From: CAZFZT01 sp964523675
Lineage (GTDB): Bacteria; Planctomycetota; Phycisphaerae; Phycisphaerales; SM1A02
Reading direction: 5' to 3'
Length of the DNA stretch: 63,294 nt
Assembly: GCA_964523675.1 (NCBI GenBank)
Contig: CAZFZT010000009.1
Coordinates: forward strand, 1 to 63,294
Part shown: piece by piece, positions 51,056 through 60,382 of the stretch
Layout of the letters: each line of letters starts with the position of its first letter
Numbering within the stretch: the first letter of the stretch is position 1
Made by a program: the position numbers and the translations under genes
Notes under the pieces: generated by a model
The model's database searches: none
Told to the model about the DNA's origin: nothing
The model's input: the letters and a program-made list of their open reading frames with translations, nothing else

Positions 51056-53149
51056 ATCTGACTGCGGCGGCGCATCTAGGTCGTTGTGACGTAGCAGCGC
51101 ATTGGTGCTCGGTTCGCGGCCACGGAAGTCCTTGAAGACATCCATCGGATGCCGCCCACCACCAAGCGCAAGGACCGTATCGCGGAAGCGGCGGCCGAGT
51201 TGCCGTATGGCGTTCTCATCATCGAGTCCCGCTTCCTCGAATGCAGCGAAGGCGTCGGCGCTCAGGACCTCAGCCCACTTGTAACTGTAATACCCCGCTG
51301 CGTAACCGCCTGCGAAAATGTGCGAGAACGCGCAGAGGAAGCGGGCCTGCGGCAGCGGGCCGAGTGGGTTGAGGTCTTCCTCGACGCGCTGATGCACATC
51401 AAAGGGCGTGCCATCGCGCGATGCATCGTAATGATGATGCAACGTCATGTCGGTGACGCCGAACTGAAGTTGCCGCACCATGGCGGACCCGGCGCGGAAC
51501 GTTCGCGCAGCGCAGAGTTTGTCGAAGAGATCATCAGGCAGCGGCTCGCCGGTTTCGACATGCCGCGTCATGCTGATGAGCGCGGGCTTGTGATAGCACC
51601 AGTTCTCCATGAACTGGCTGGCGAGTTCCACAGCGTCCCATTCGATGCCGTTGAGACCTGCTGCGTCTGCGTAGTCGATGGTGGTCAGCATGCCTTGCAG
51701 CGCGTGACCGAACTCGTGAAAGAGCGTGGTCACTTCGCTGAAAGACATGAGCGAAGGGACGTCGCCGACGGGCGGCGTGCCGTTGCAGCAGATGTGAATC
51801 ACGGGCAGTTGAAGTTTGCCGTCGATCCAGCGGCGGTCGATGCAGGGATTGACCCATGCGCCGCCGCGCTTTTCAGACGGGCGGGCGTAGGGGTCGAGGT
51901 AGAAGGAAGCGATGTGCTCGTTCGCTTCGTTCAGGACGTTGTAGAACTTCACATCGGGATGCCAGACGGAAACGACATCGTCTGATTCGCGCACAGAAAT
52001 ACCAAAGAGACGATGGCAGATGTCGAACAGCCCGTCAAGCACGCGCGGCAGTGGGAAGTACGGCCGCAGTTGCTCATCGGTGTAATCGAAGCGTTTCTCG
52101 CGCAGACGTTCGGCAAGAAATGCCACGTCCCAGTGCATGACGGGTTCGTACTCGTCTTCGTTCAAGTCCACGAGCGCTTCGAGATCGCGCTGGGCGTGGG
52201 GCCGTGATGCGGCGGCGAGTTCTTCGAACATCTTCTCCACCGCAGCAACATCCGGTGCCATCTTTGTTGCGAGACTCAGTTCCGCATAGGTGTTGAAACC
52301 GAGCAGCGCGGCCATCTCCTTGCGCAGTTCGAGGGTCTTGTCGATGAGAGGCGTGTTGTCGAGTTTGCCGCTCGATGCGCGAGTGACGAAGGCCATGAAG
52401 ACCTCGTGCCGCAGGGCGCGATCGCGTGTGTGCTCCATGAACGGCTGGAAGCATGGAAAATCGAGCGTGATGCGCCATGGACCTGCGTCAGGCGTACTTT
52501 CCGTTGTCTCCTTGGCGCGGTTGTAGGACTGCGATGTAAGCCGGCGAAGCGAAGTGGGCCACCCTTCGGTTTGGGAGGCGTGTGTGATGATGAGCTCGAA
52601 CGCCTTCGTTGCATCCAGAACGTGATTGGAGAAGTCGGTGCTGAGTTGAGAGAGTTCACGAGCGATGGCGAGGAAGCGTTCCTTGGCTTTGCCTTCAAGC
52701 GCGACGCCAGCCAGCCGGGCATCGCGCAAACGCTGTTCCACGATGCGCTGCTGCGCTTCATCAAGATCGTTGAAAGCAGCGCTGTTGCGCAAGTGTTCGA
52801 GCCCTTCGTAGATCGGCCGACTCTGCTGGAGCCGAAGACCGATGGCAACGATCTCCGGCTGCATCTGCTCATGAACCTTCCGCAACTCATCCGTATTGCG
52901 CACGCTGAGCAGGTGGCCGACGGGGTTCCAGACACGCTCGATGAGGATGCCGAGATCTTCGAGCGGTTTGAGCAGGCCGTCCCACGTCGGTTCGAGGTTC
53001 GCTTCGAGGTCTTCGATGCGCTCGTTCATCATGGCGAGCATTTCGCGCACGGCGGGGACGACGTGCTCGTGCGTAATCTCGCCGAAGGCGGGCAGCCCTT
53101 CGAAGTCGAGCAGTGGATTGGTCTGGAGGGATGTTTCGGTTTGGCTCAT
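51050..53149 (-). CDS. M3-family oligopeptidase (oligopeptidase A/Dcp type)
   Basis: Zinc metallopeptidase, 699 residues, soluble. The active site HEFGHALQ with the third ligand Glu in GIEWDAVELASQFMENWCY. Other family blocks: GFNTYAELSLATKMAP, FYLDPYARPSEKRGGAWVNP, GYAAGYYSYKWAEVLSADAF. It degrades small peptides in the cytosol. No signal peptide. It is divergent from typA (204-bp gap). A TAGAAT hexamer on the minus strand near 53195 is a plausible -10. Confidence 0.94.
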   Translation of the reverse strand: MSQTETSLQTNPLLDFEGLPAFGEITHEHVVPAVREMLAMMNERIEDLEANLEPTWDGLLKPLEDLGILIERVWNPVGHLLSVRNTDELRKVHEQMQPEIVAIGLRLQQSRPIYEGLEHLRNSAAFNDLDEAQQRIVEQRLRDARLAGVALEGKAKERFLAIARELSQLSTDFSNHVLDATKAFELIITHASQTEGWPTSLRRLTSQSYNRAKETTESTPDAGPWRITLDFPCFQPFMEHTRDRALRHEVFMAFVTRASSGKLDNTPLIDKTLELRKEMAALLGFNTYAELSLATKMAPDVAAVEKMFEELAAASRPHAQRDLEALVDLNEDEYEPVMHWDVAFLAERLREKRFDYTDEQLRPYFPLPRVLDGLFDICHRLFGISVRESDDVVSVWHPDVKFYNVLNEANEHIASFYLDPYARPSEKRGGAWVNPCIDRRWIDGKLQLPVIHICCNGTPPVGDVPSLMSFSEVTTLFHEFGHALQGMLTTIDYADAAGLNGIEWDAVELASQFMENWCYHKPALISMTRHVETGEPLPDDLFDKLCAARTFRAGSAMVRQLQFGVTDMTLHHHYDASRDGTPFDVHQRVEEDLNPLGPLPQARFLCAFSHIFAGGYAAGYYSYKWAEVLSADAFAAFEEAGLDDENAIRQLGRRFRDTVLALGGGRHPMDVFKDFRGREPSTNALLRHNDLDAPPQSDS

Positions 53150-53337
53150 GGGTTCTTCAATCTTGGTTTGTGTGGGGCGACTCGAGGAACCGATTCTAAT
53201 CCACGAAGTTCATGCCTGCCGATGTTGATCGTCACGCAGGCGGAACGGCCGGGAAACCGAAGGTGGGCCGCCCCCCTTGCTTGCTTCTCCACATTCATGG
53301 AAGTTATGGGAGCCCCTCGCCGCATGGCTGCCCCGCC

Positions 53338-53343
53338 TATGAT
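53338..53343 (+). promoter_or_regulatory. -10-like hexamer for typA
   Basis: TATGAT, 10 nt before ATG 53354, no ribosome site. Confidence 0.45.
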
Positions 53344-53353
53344 CGTCGCTTCA

Positions 53354-55303
53354 ATGACCGCTGCACACGCACTTCATCTTCGGAACGTCGCCATCATTGC
53401 GCACGTGGACCATGGCAAGACCACGCTGGTCGACGCGCTGCTCGCACAGTCGGGCACGCTTGCTTCCGGCGTCGGCCGAGGCGGCGCCTCCGCGTCCAAT
53501 CCCCTGCCCAACGAGTGCATCCTCGACTCGAATCCTCTGGAGCGCGAGCGCGGCATTACGATCTTCTCCAAGAACTGCGCGGTGAATTACACGAGCGCAG
53601 GCACGAAGGCACACAGGCACGAAGGCACGACGGCAAGTGAGTCGGGCAATCACTCCGCGCCTTCCACGTACCGCATCAACATCATCGACACACCCGGCCA
53701 CGCTGACTTTGGCGGCGAGGTGGAGCGCGTGCTGCGCATGGCGGATGGCGCGCTACTGCTGGTGGATGCCTTTGAAGGCCCCATGCCGCAGACGCGGTTC
53801 GTGCTCTCAAAAGCGCTGCAACTCGGCTTGAAACTGATCGTCGTCGTGAACAAGTGTGATCGTCCGGAAGCAAGGCCGCACGAGGTGATCGGCGAGGTGT
53901 TCGATCTGCTGTGCGATCTCGGCGCGGATGATGCAACGCTTGATTTCACCGCTGTGTACGCATCTGGTAGAAGCGGCTGGGCTTCATTGGATGATCAGCG
54001 GCCGGGCGTCAATATGGTGCCTTTGTTCGAGACGATTATCGACGAAGTACCGCCGCCCCGATGCGATGCCAGTGAACCGCTCCAGTTTCTCATTACAACG
54101 CTGGATTACTCGGAATACGTCGGCCGCATTGCGATCGGACGCGTCTTCAGTGGGCGCGTTCGCGCAGGAATGCCGGTGGCAATCTGCAAGAAGGACGGCT
54201 CCGTAGAGAAAGCGCGCGTCCAGCGATTGCACCGTTTCGAGGGGCTGGGAAGAACTGAAGTTGACGAAATCATCGCAGGCGACCTGTGCGCGATTGAAGG
54301 GCTCGGCGGCTTCGAGATCGGCGACACCGTCTGCTTGCCCGATGATGTTCGGCCGATGCCGCGCGTTGCCGTCGATGAGCCGACCCTCACGATGATCTTC
54401 CGCATCAATGACTCTCCCTTCGCAGGGCGCGAAGGCAAGTTCGTCACATCGCGGCAGATTGCGGAGCGGCTTCAGCGCGAATTGCAATCAAACGTTGCCC
54501 TGCGCGTCGAGCAGGGCGCATCCGCCGAGGAGTTCAAAGTCTCCGGCCGGGGCCTGCTGCACCTGGGCGTCTTGCTCGAGAACATGCGGCGTGAGGGGTA
54601 TGAAGTCTCCGTCGGCCGGCCTGAAGTGATCGAGAGGGAAATCGACGGCGTGCGCTGCGAACCCATCGAAAATCTCTCGCTCGACACATCCAGTGATGGC
54701 ATGGGACCTGCCCTCGAACTGCTCGGCACGCGCGGCGCGGAGATCAAAAAGGTCGAAGCACGAGGCAGCCGCATGCATATCAACGCGGAAATTCCCGCGC
54801 GCGGCCTGATTGGCCTGCGCTCGCGCATGTTGACCGCCACCGGAGGCGAAGCGGTGATGTATCACACGTTTCTGCGTTATGCGCCGGTCCGCACACTCAG
54901 CCGCAAACGACAGGCCGGCGTGCTCGTTGCCACCGAAACCGGAGCTGCGACTTCCTATGCCCTTCAGAATCTGGCCGATCGTGGCGTCATGTTTATTACA
55001 CCGGGCGATCCGATCTATGCAGGACAGATCGTCGGCGAACACACGCGCGAAAACGACCTGACGGTCAACGTCGTTAAGGCCAAGGCCTTCTCCAACATGC
55101 GCGAAGCAAACAAGGAAGCAACCGTTACGCTTAAAGCCCCGCGTTTGCTCACATTAGAAGCCGCGCTCGAGTACATCGAAGGTGATGAGCTGGTGGAACT
55201 GACGCCGAAGTCGGTCCGCATCCGCAAGCGCGTCCTCGATGAATCCCAGCGCAAACGTCTCATGCGCCAGGAACAGGACCGTTCGCGCCTGGTGAGTGCT
55301 TGA
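53354..55303 (+). CDS. typA: GTP-binding protein TypA/BipA
   Basis: A 649-residue ribosome-binding GTPase (family about 610). G1 AHVDHGKTTLVDALL, switch I ERERGITIFSKN, G3 DTPGHADFGGEVERVL, G4 NKCDRPEARPHEV, and the BipA-specific C-terminal domain (LLHLGVLLENMRREGYEVSV, ARGLIGLRSRMLTATGGEAV) are all intact. About 25 residues (SAGTKAHRHEGTTASESGNH...) are inserted between switch I and G3; the DNA is a GGCACGAA octamer tract. ATG 53354 sits 10 nt after TATGAT. The 55308-55425 hairpin follows as the likely 3' boundary. Confidence 0.95.
   Translation: MTAAHALHLRNVAIIAHVDHGKTTLVDALLAQSGTLASGVGRGGASASNPLPNECILDSNPLERERGITIFSKNCAVNYTSAGTKAHRHEGTTASESGNHSAPSTYRINIIDTPGHADFGGEVERVLRMADGALLLVDAFEGPMPQTRFVLSKALQLGLKLIVVVNKCDRPEARPHEVIGEVFDLLCDLGADDATLDFTAVYASGRSGWASLDDQRPGVNMVPLFETIIDEVPPPRCDASEPLQFLITTLDYSEYVGRIAIGRVFSGRVRAGMPVAICKKDGSVEKARVQRLHRFEGLGRTEVDEIIAGDLCAIEGLGGFEIGDTVCLPDDVRPMPRVAVDEPTLTMIFRINDSPFAGREGKFVTSRQIAERLQRELQSNVALRVEQGASAEEFKVSGRGLLHLGVLLENMRREGYEVSVGRPEVIEREIDGVRCEPIENLSLDTSSDGMGPALELLGTRGAEIKKVEARGSRMHINAEIPARGLIGLRSRMLTATGGEAVMYHTFLRYAPVRTLSRKRQAGVLVATETGAATSYALQNLADRGVMFITPGDPIYAGQIVGEHTRENDLTVNVVKAKAFSNMREANKEATVTLKAPRLLTLEAALEYIEGDELVELTPKSVRIRKRVLDESQRKRLMRQEQDRSRLVSA
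53599..53636 (+). repeat. Octamer tract (GGCACGAA units) inside typA
   Basis: GGCACGAA, GGCACACA, GGCACGAA, GGCACGAC. Same unit family as the S23-element ends at 2979 and 3458; here in frame between switch I and G3 of the GTPase. Confidence 0.85.
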
Positions 55304-55307
55304 GCGG

Positions 55308-55425
55308 TCCACAAGTCCAAAACTCCACAAGTCCACAAGTCCAAAACTCCACAGGTCCACAGGTCCACAGGTCCACAGATTTTGGACTTGTGGACTTGTG
55401 GACTTGTGGAGTTGTGGACCTGTCA
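55308..55425. repeat. Octamer inverted repeat after typA
   Basis: Left arm of CCACAAGT/CCAAAACT/CCACAGGT units (55309-55377) and right arm of TTGGACTTGTGGACTTGTGG (55382-55424) form a long hairpin between convergent genes; the right end touches the stop of the DUF6159 gene. Confidence 0.85.
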
Positions 55426-56288
55426 ACCAGCGTCCTTCGGCCGAAACGCCTGTTCCAGCAGCGCTGAATCAAAACCGGCCGGCACCGCCCGATCCGTGGC
55501 GTAGTTGTACAGCACCGCCTTGAGAATCACATCCGCTGCGCTGATCGCAGAACTCACGACAAACGCGACAAGCACCACCGCAGCGATGGCCAGGAAGATG
55601 CCGACTGTGTTGCCGGCTGAAATCGCAAGCGCAATCAGCGCACCGCCAATCAACACCACCGGCAGCATGATGAGAAAGCCGATCAGCCCCATCGAGAAGT
55701 TGCTCACCAGCGCGGTCCCCCAATGCTGTCGCAGGATGCCGCCCGATCGCTTGACGCAGTGAACGGCCCGACGCCTTCCACCGCCAGGACCGGCACCACA
55801 AAGAAGGTGAGCGCGGACCACGCTGTGCCAAGCAGCGCAGCCACGAATTCGCCGATCTTCTCATAGCGCTCAAGCATCTTCAGAAGCACCCCGACAATCG
55901 CCGCAACAAGCGACCATGCAGCGATCTGTGGAATGCGCTTGAAAGCCACCGTCATGCCATACTCGATCGTCGGCGCTTCGCCGTTGACGACCTTGAGCGC
56001 ACAGGCGATCAAAGCCGTGTTGAAGAAACTCATCACGAAGTAACTCACGAAGTAGAAGGCGAGCATGAAGACCCACATCATCACTTCGCTTGCGATGGTG
56101 CCTTCATCCATTTGGGCGGTCCACGCTTCGATCACGCCGAACGTCCACATCGGCACGATGAAACTCGCAGCAACGACGAGAAACGCAGCAGTGGAAAGAA
56201 TAGGAAAGATGATGAGCTGCTTGAAGTCAAAGAGGATGCCGAAACTCAGCTTCGTGAACTCCCAACTGCGCGAGAATGTAGCGAACAT
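55423..56288 (-). pseudogene. DUF6159 family membrane protein, single-base frameshift
   Basis: The first part (FATFSRSWEFTKLSFGILFD to VPVLAVEGVGPFTA) and the second part (VKRSGGILRQHWGTALVSNF to the end) are one DUF6159 protein with several membrane segments, but the frame breaks near 55754-55758: ACTGCG-TCAAGC has lost a G compared with the frame that would read FTAVKRSGG. Restoring one base gives a 288-residue protein. GGGAGG precedes ATG 56288. The rest is not degraded, so a sequencing/assembly error is as likely as a true mutation. Confidence 0.75.
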
Positions 56289-56436
56289 GTGGACCTCCCA
56301 ATGCAGGTGAAACCGCAAAAACCGCGAGAGCCGGGCGAAAACGCCTGCTATCGGCTCAAGCGCCCGCAGCATCACACTTTTTGCAGGTCGTGTCAAGGTG
56401 CTCACGTCGCCCTGAAGCATCGCTCGCCGCACAAAC

Positions 56437-56483
56437 TGGTGGAGCAGGCGTCTCGCCTGCATGGTCATTCTGGCAGGCGCCCG
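56437..56483. repeat. Diverged copy of the GGTGGCACAGGCGTC palindrome
   Basis: TGGTGGAGCAGGCGTCTCGCCTGC and a partial GGCAGGCGCCCG resemble the polA insert at 63008-63077, here intergenic. Confidence 0.65.
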
Positions 56484-56489
56484 AAGTCA

Positions 56490-57083
56490 TCAACTCTCTC
56501 CGAGCCACCACATCACCGGACCGACGATGGTTCCATAGAAACCGGGCGCAAAGACAGCATGCCTCCAGCTGACGTGCTCCAGCGCGCCTGCGCCATCCAC
56601 GAGCGCCATGGCAGCAGACATCGCGCCCCACATCATCAGAAGCGCCGCTGACACGAGTAAGCCGCTCTCCATACCGGCCTGCCAACTCAAGCGGAAGACC
56701 ATGATCGACGCGGCGACCATGCCGGCAACGAGATAGAACGCCAATTCGCCGCTACGCGCGCTGACGACAACCTGCGACGGAGCGACCTCCACCTTCGCCG
56801 ACCCACCGCTCGCATCTGCGAAGAGTGCTTCGGAGATGCCGATGTAGACACACCAGATGACGATCAGCACAAGCCCACGAATCGTGATCCACATCAGCCC
56901 CCTGCCGACGCAAGCCATGTCCGTCGCCAAGTCCCACCGTTCGCGCTGAGCACGCCAGACGAGTTCCGAAGGCATCATTGCCCGGCCGCACTCCGGACAC
57001 ACCGTGCGCAGCGACACACGAGGATCGACGCGACCGCCCAGTTCGCAATCGCAGTGCGGACAGTGCGGATGACGCTTTCGCAT
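56490..57083 (-). CDS. Zinc-ribbon membrane protein
   Basis: A 197-residue protein: N-terminal CPHCDCELGG and VCPECGRAM zinc ribbon (residues about 8-36), then about four hydrophobic segments, e.g. MWITIRGLVLIVIWCVYIGI and LAFYLVAGMVAASIMVF. AGGAG precedes ATG 57083. A distant relative in plan of the 29154 and 30390 proteins but shorter. Function unknown. Confidence 0.65.
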   Translation of the reverse strand: MRKRHPHCPHCDCELGGRVDPRVSLRTVCPECGRAMMPSELVWRAQRERWDLATDMACVGRGLMWITIRGLVLIVIWCVYIGISEALFADASGGSAKVEVAPSQVVVSARSGELAFYLVAGMVAASIMVFRLSWQAGMESGLLVSAALLMMWGAMSAAMALVDGAGALEHVSWRHAVFAPGFYGTIVGPVMWWLGES

Positions 57084-57677
57084 GACCGGCTCCTTCACGC
57101 ACAGGATACACGATGCCCACAATGCGGAGGATGCGCGGCAAGAAGACGATCGAGCAACGATCGCGCCCCACCAGTGATGATTGGCAGGCGGTTTTGACAT
57201 CTAGGCCTCTCGGCAATGGGCAATCGGCAATCGACCGTTGGAATCGTCGATGCGGCGGCTCTGAACCGATTGCCGAATGCCTGTTCCCCATTGCCGGCCC
57301 CCGGCTCGCTGCCGCGCGGCGTGATTGTCGGCTGTGCGGTGATCTCGCATGTGACCACCAACGGCACGCCCGACCAGCCCGCCACGACGAATGGCATCTG
57401 ACGAAGGTGAAGCGGGACAAGCGGCCAGGAAGGTGGCGCCCGGAAGGCAGCCGCAGCCGGTGTGGTTCAGGCCGTTCTGATTGTGTCGCTGGGACGCTGC
57501 AAGTCGCATCATCATGTCGATTGGCACAGGTGGGAGGGGTGGTGCCGGCGTGAAGATTGCCGCTGTGGCGCGGGTTTTGCCGATCAGGACCATGCCCTAT
57601 TTTCCCAGGATCGGCTACACTGCCGCCTGCGGGTGCGAAAGCCCGCCTGCCCGGCCTCTGCAAATGGAGTTGCGACG
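57084..57677. other. Intergenic region with heptamer inverted repeat and mreB promoter
   Basis: About 590 bp. GGCAATG/GGCAATC heptamers at 57211-57232 pair with GATTGCCGAATGCC..CCCCATTGCC at 57268-57296. TACACT at 57616-57621 is a plausible -10 for mreB. No convincing gene. Confidence 0.6.
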
Positions 57678-58730
57678 GTGATTCTTGACTCACTTCTCGG
57701 CTGGTTCGGCGTCGATATGGGTATCGACCTCGGAACCTGCAACACCCTTGTCTGCGTGCGCGGCGAAGGACTCGTCCTGAATGAGCCCTCCGTCGTCGCT
57801 GTGCGCAGGGGCACGAATAAGGTCCTCAATGGCGGCAATGCTGTCGGGTGGTCCGCCAAGGAGATGCTCGGCAAGACGCCGGGCAGCATCAGCGCGATTC
57901 GGCCCCTCAAGGACGGCGTCATCAGCGACTTTGAGATCACTGAGGCGATGCTGAGTTACTTCATCCGCAAAGTGAATGGGCGAAGCAGGATGTTCGGGCC
58001 GCGCGTGGTGATCGCGGTGCCTTCTGGCATCACGGCGGTTGAGAAGCGCGCGGTGCTGGATTCAGCGGAGCGGGCCGGGGCGCGGCGGGTGTACCTGGTT
58101 GAGGAGCCGATGGCGGCGGGCATCGGCGCGGGGCTGCCGATCGTTGAGCCGACGGCGAGCATGATCGTTGACATCGGCGGCGGCACAACGGAAGTCGCCA
58201 TCATGTCGCTGGCCGACATCGCCACGTGTGATTCCATTCGAGTGGCAGGCGACGATCTGGACGAGGCGATCATCAACCACATGAAGAAGGAATACAACCT
58301 CACGATTGGTGAGCAGACGGCTGAGCGGATCAAGATCGAGATCGGCTCGGCTGCGGAGGTTGACGAACCCAAGCAGATGGAGGTGCGCGGCCGGGACAAC
58401 GTCAGCGGCCTGCCACGCAAGACGGTTGTAACCAGCGAAGAGATTCGTGAATGCCTGCAGGAGCCGATTGGCTCGATCATCGACACGGTCAAGCGCACGT
58501 TGGAACGGGCAGAGCCGGAACTGGCTGCGGACCTGGTGGATAACGGCATTGTGCTCGCAGGCGGCGGTGCGATGCTGCGCGGCCTCGATGTGATGATCTC
58601 AAACGCGACGGGCCTCGATGTGCGCGTTGCAGATGATCCACTGACTTGCGTGGCGCGCGGCACGAGCATCTATCTTGAGAACCTAGAAGACTGGAAGGCG
58701 ACCATGGAGTCGGACCTTGATGATGTGTGA
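57678..58730 (+). CDS. mreB: Rod-shape-determining protein MreB
   Basis: Bacterial actin, 350 residues. Phosphate-1 MGIDLGTCNTLVCVRGEGLV, phosphate-2 DIGGGTTEVAIMSLADI, and GNGI-type adenosine motif NGIVLAGGGAMLRGL. GGAG precedes GTG 57678; the family starts with the short hydrophobic helix VILDSLLGWFG. It organises cell-wall synthesis with MreC/MreD, which follow. A repeat hairpin of heptamers separates it from mreC. Confidence 0.96.
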   Translation: MILDSLLGWFGVDMGIDLGTCNTLVCVRGEGLVLNEPSVVAVRRGTNKVLNGGNAVGWSAKEMLGKTPGSISAIRPLKDGVISDFEITEAMLSYFIRKVNGRSRMFGPRVVIAVPSGITAVEKRAVLDSAERAGARRVYLVEEPMAAGIGAGLPIVEPTASMIVDIGGGTTEVAIMSLADIATCDSIRVAGDDLDEAIINHMKKEYNLTIGEQTAERIKIEIGSAAEVDEPKQMEVRGRDNVSGLPRKTVVTSEEIRECLQEPIGSIIDTVKRTLERAEPELAADLVDNGIVLAGGGAMLRGLDVMISNATGLDVRVADDPLTCVARGTSIYLENLEDWKATMESDLDDV

Positions 58731-58737
58731 GATAGAA

Positions 58738-58846
58738 GTGAGGAGATAGGATTTAGGATTAAGGATTTAGGAGTTAGGAGTTAGACGATAGAGCGACATG
58801 ACGAGTTTCCCCAACTCCTAACTCCTATCTCCTAACTCCTCCCCTC
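58738..58846 (+). repeat. Heptamer inverted repeat between mreB and mreC
   Basis: Left arm of GGATTTA/GGAGTTA units (58740-58784), right arm of CTCCTAA/CTCCTAT units (58813-58842). It sits directly before ATG 58848 of mreC and so includes the mreC ribosome-site region. Confidence 0.85.
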
Positions 58847-58847
58847 T

Positions 58848-59711
58848 ATGGCTCGAACTCCTCGTGCGCAGAAATTCTTTGCCTTGGCGGTGGCGCTGAG
58901 CGTCGTGCTGGCGTTTGTGCCTGCGTCGTGGCTGCGATGGACAAGTGACATTGCTGAGGTGGTGAGTTTCCCGCTGCGGCCGTTCACGCACATCGGCAGA
59001 GAAGCGGCGACACGTCTGCGTCCGGCTGAGCCGAGCACGATCTCCGAGGCAGAGCAGCGGCTCATCGAGGACCGCGACCGTTTTGAGCGACTGTATAAAG
59101 CGGCGCAGGCGCGGATCGAAGAGCTTGAGGATCATCTTGAGCAGCTCCAGCGCATTCCCGTTGAGCGTCGCGCCAACATCAATTGGATCATTGCGAACAT
59201 CACCTCGGCCGACCCGCGCGCGGCCGGCGGCTCCGTCGAGATCAACCGCGGATCAGGGCATGGCATTGAAGCGGGCGCGATCGCGGTGTACGGGGGCGTG
59301 CATCTCGTCGGCCGTGTTGTGGGCGGCGTGTCCCGGCTTCACAGCAGAGTCGAGCCGATCAGCGGCATCAACCTGATCGGTGCGAGAATCTTTCCACGTG
59401 ATGCGCCGGAGGTCAGGCCGGCCGACGCCCCGCTTGCCCAATTGAAAACACACACGGGCGGCAACTTCATCGTTGAGAACATTGCGCGCGATCAGGGCGT
59501 GCGGCCGGGCGACGTCATTCGGCTCGACGATCGCGACTGGCCGCAATCCGCACAGATGATGGTGATCGGCGAAGTCGAATCGGTTGAGCCGAACGATCGC
59601 GATGCACTGCGCAGCATCATCATTGTGCGGCCGTTCTTCCGGCTGCGCAACCTGCGAACGGTATTGATTGAATCACGGTTGCTCGCTGCCAATGAGGGGG
59701 TTGCTCCATGA
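58848..59711 (+). CDS. mreC: Rod-shape-determining protein MreC
   Basis: A 287-residue bitopic protein. N-terminal membrane segment (KFFALAVALSVVLAFVPASW, about 8-27), coiled-coil (SEAEQRLIEDRDRFERLYKA), then the periplasmic beta domain with the usual AVYGGVHLVGRVVGGVSRLH and SRVEPISG. It links MreB to the penicillin-binding machinery. It overlaps mreD by 4 bp. No clear ribosome site precedes ATG 58848, where the repeat hairpin ends. Confidence 0.9.
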   Translation: MARTPRAQKFFALAVALSVVLAFVPASWLRWTSDIAEVVSFPLRPFTHIGREAATRLRPAEPSTISEAEQRLIEDRDRFERLYKAAQARIEELEDHLEQLQRIPVERRANINWIIANITSADPRAAGGSVEINRGSGHGIEAGAIAVYGGVHLVGRVVGGVSRLHSRVEPISGINLIGARIFPRDAPEVRPADAPLAQLKTHTGGNFIVENIARDQGVRPGDVIRLDDRDWPQSAQMMVIGEVESVEPNDRDALRSIIIVRPFFRLRNLRTVLIESRLLAANEGVAP

Positions 59712-60292
59712 GGTGGACCGTCTTCGCGGTAGTGGCGTTTGTGTTCATCGCGCTCGACCGGAGTCTCATGAACCTGTTTACGCTGCCTTCGCTGGGCAGC
59801 ATTGCGCCGAACATTGTGCTTTGTCTCGTTGCCTATCTTGCGCTCTTTGCATCGAAGCCCGCTGCGCTGGGCGCCGCATTTCTTCTGGGGATTGCGATGG
59901 ATCTGACGAGCCCGCTCAAACCGCTCGAAGGCGCGGTTGCGTTGCACCTGATCGGGCCCAACGCGCTCGGTTATCTCTTTGCGTCGTATCTCGTTGTACA
60001 AGTCAGAACGATGGTGTTTCGGCAGCGCGTTGTCACGATTTCAATCCTGACAGCAGCTTCCGTGATTGCCGCTGCGCTGATTGCGATCACGATTTATGTG
60101 ATCCGTTCCTGGTACGGTGAGCCGATCGTGTATCCGACACAACCCTCTGCGATTCGCGAGTTGATCCGGCACGGCGGCATTGCGCTGTACTCAGGTGTTG
60201 CAGCGGTGGTTTTCGGCTGGGCGCTTCTGGCCAGCACACCGGTCTGGGGATTCCAATGGGCGCAGGCTCGCCGTAGCGTTGCGAGAAGGTAG
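59708..60292 (+). CDS. mreD: Rod-shape-determining protein MreD
   Basis: A 194-residue protein with five or so membrane segments, including SIAPNIVLCLVAYLALF, AALGAAFLLGIAMDLTSPL and GGIALYSGVAAVVFGWALL. The AMDLTSPLKPLEGAVALHLIG block fits MreD. Its ATG overlaps the mreC stop (59708-59711), so the two are coupled. Third gene of the mreBCD operon. Confidence 0.88.
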   Translation: MRWTVFAVVAFVFIALDRSLMNLFTLPSLGSIAPNIVLCLVAYLALFASKPAALGAAFLLGIAMDLTSPLKPLEGAVALHLIGPNALGYLFASYLVVQVRTMVFRQRVVTISILTAASVIAAALIAITIYVIRSWYGEPIVYPTQPSAIRELIRHGGIALYSGVAAVVFGWALLASTPVWGFQWAQARRSVARR

Positions 60293-60369
60293 TGAAATGC
60301 AATCGGACGCAATGCGACGATATGGGGAGCAGGCAACCGGGGGGAACACATCGCGGATTCTTTCCACCG

Positions 60370-60375
60370 TATCAT
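60370..60375 (+). promoter_or_regulatory. -10-like hexamer for the GlmU-like gene
   Basis: TATCAT, 7 nt before ATG 60383; overlaps the alternative ATG 60374. Confidence 0.45.
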
Positions 60376-60382
60376 GAGAGCC

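Noticed and set aside
57513..57680. Short frame ending at the mreB start
   Set aside because: Reads through the mreB promoter region; no recognisable protein.
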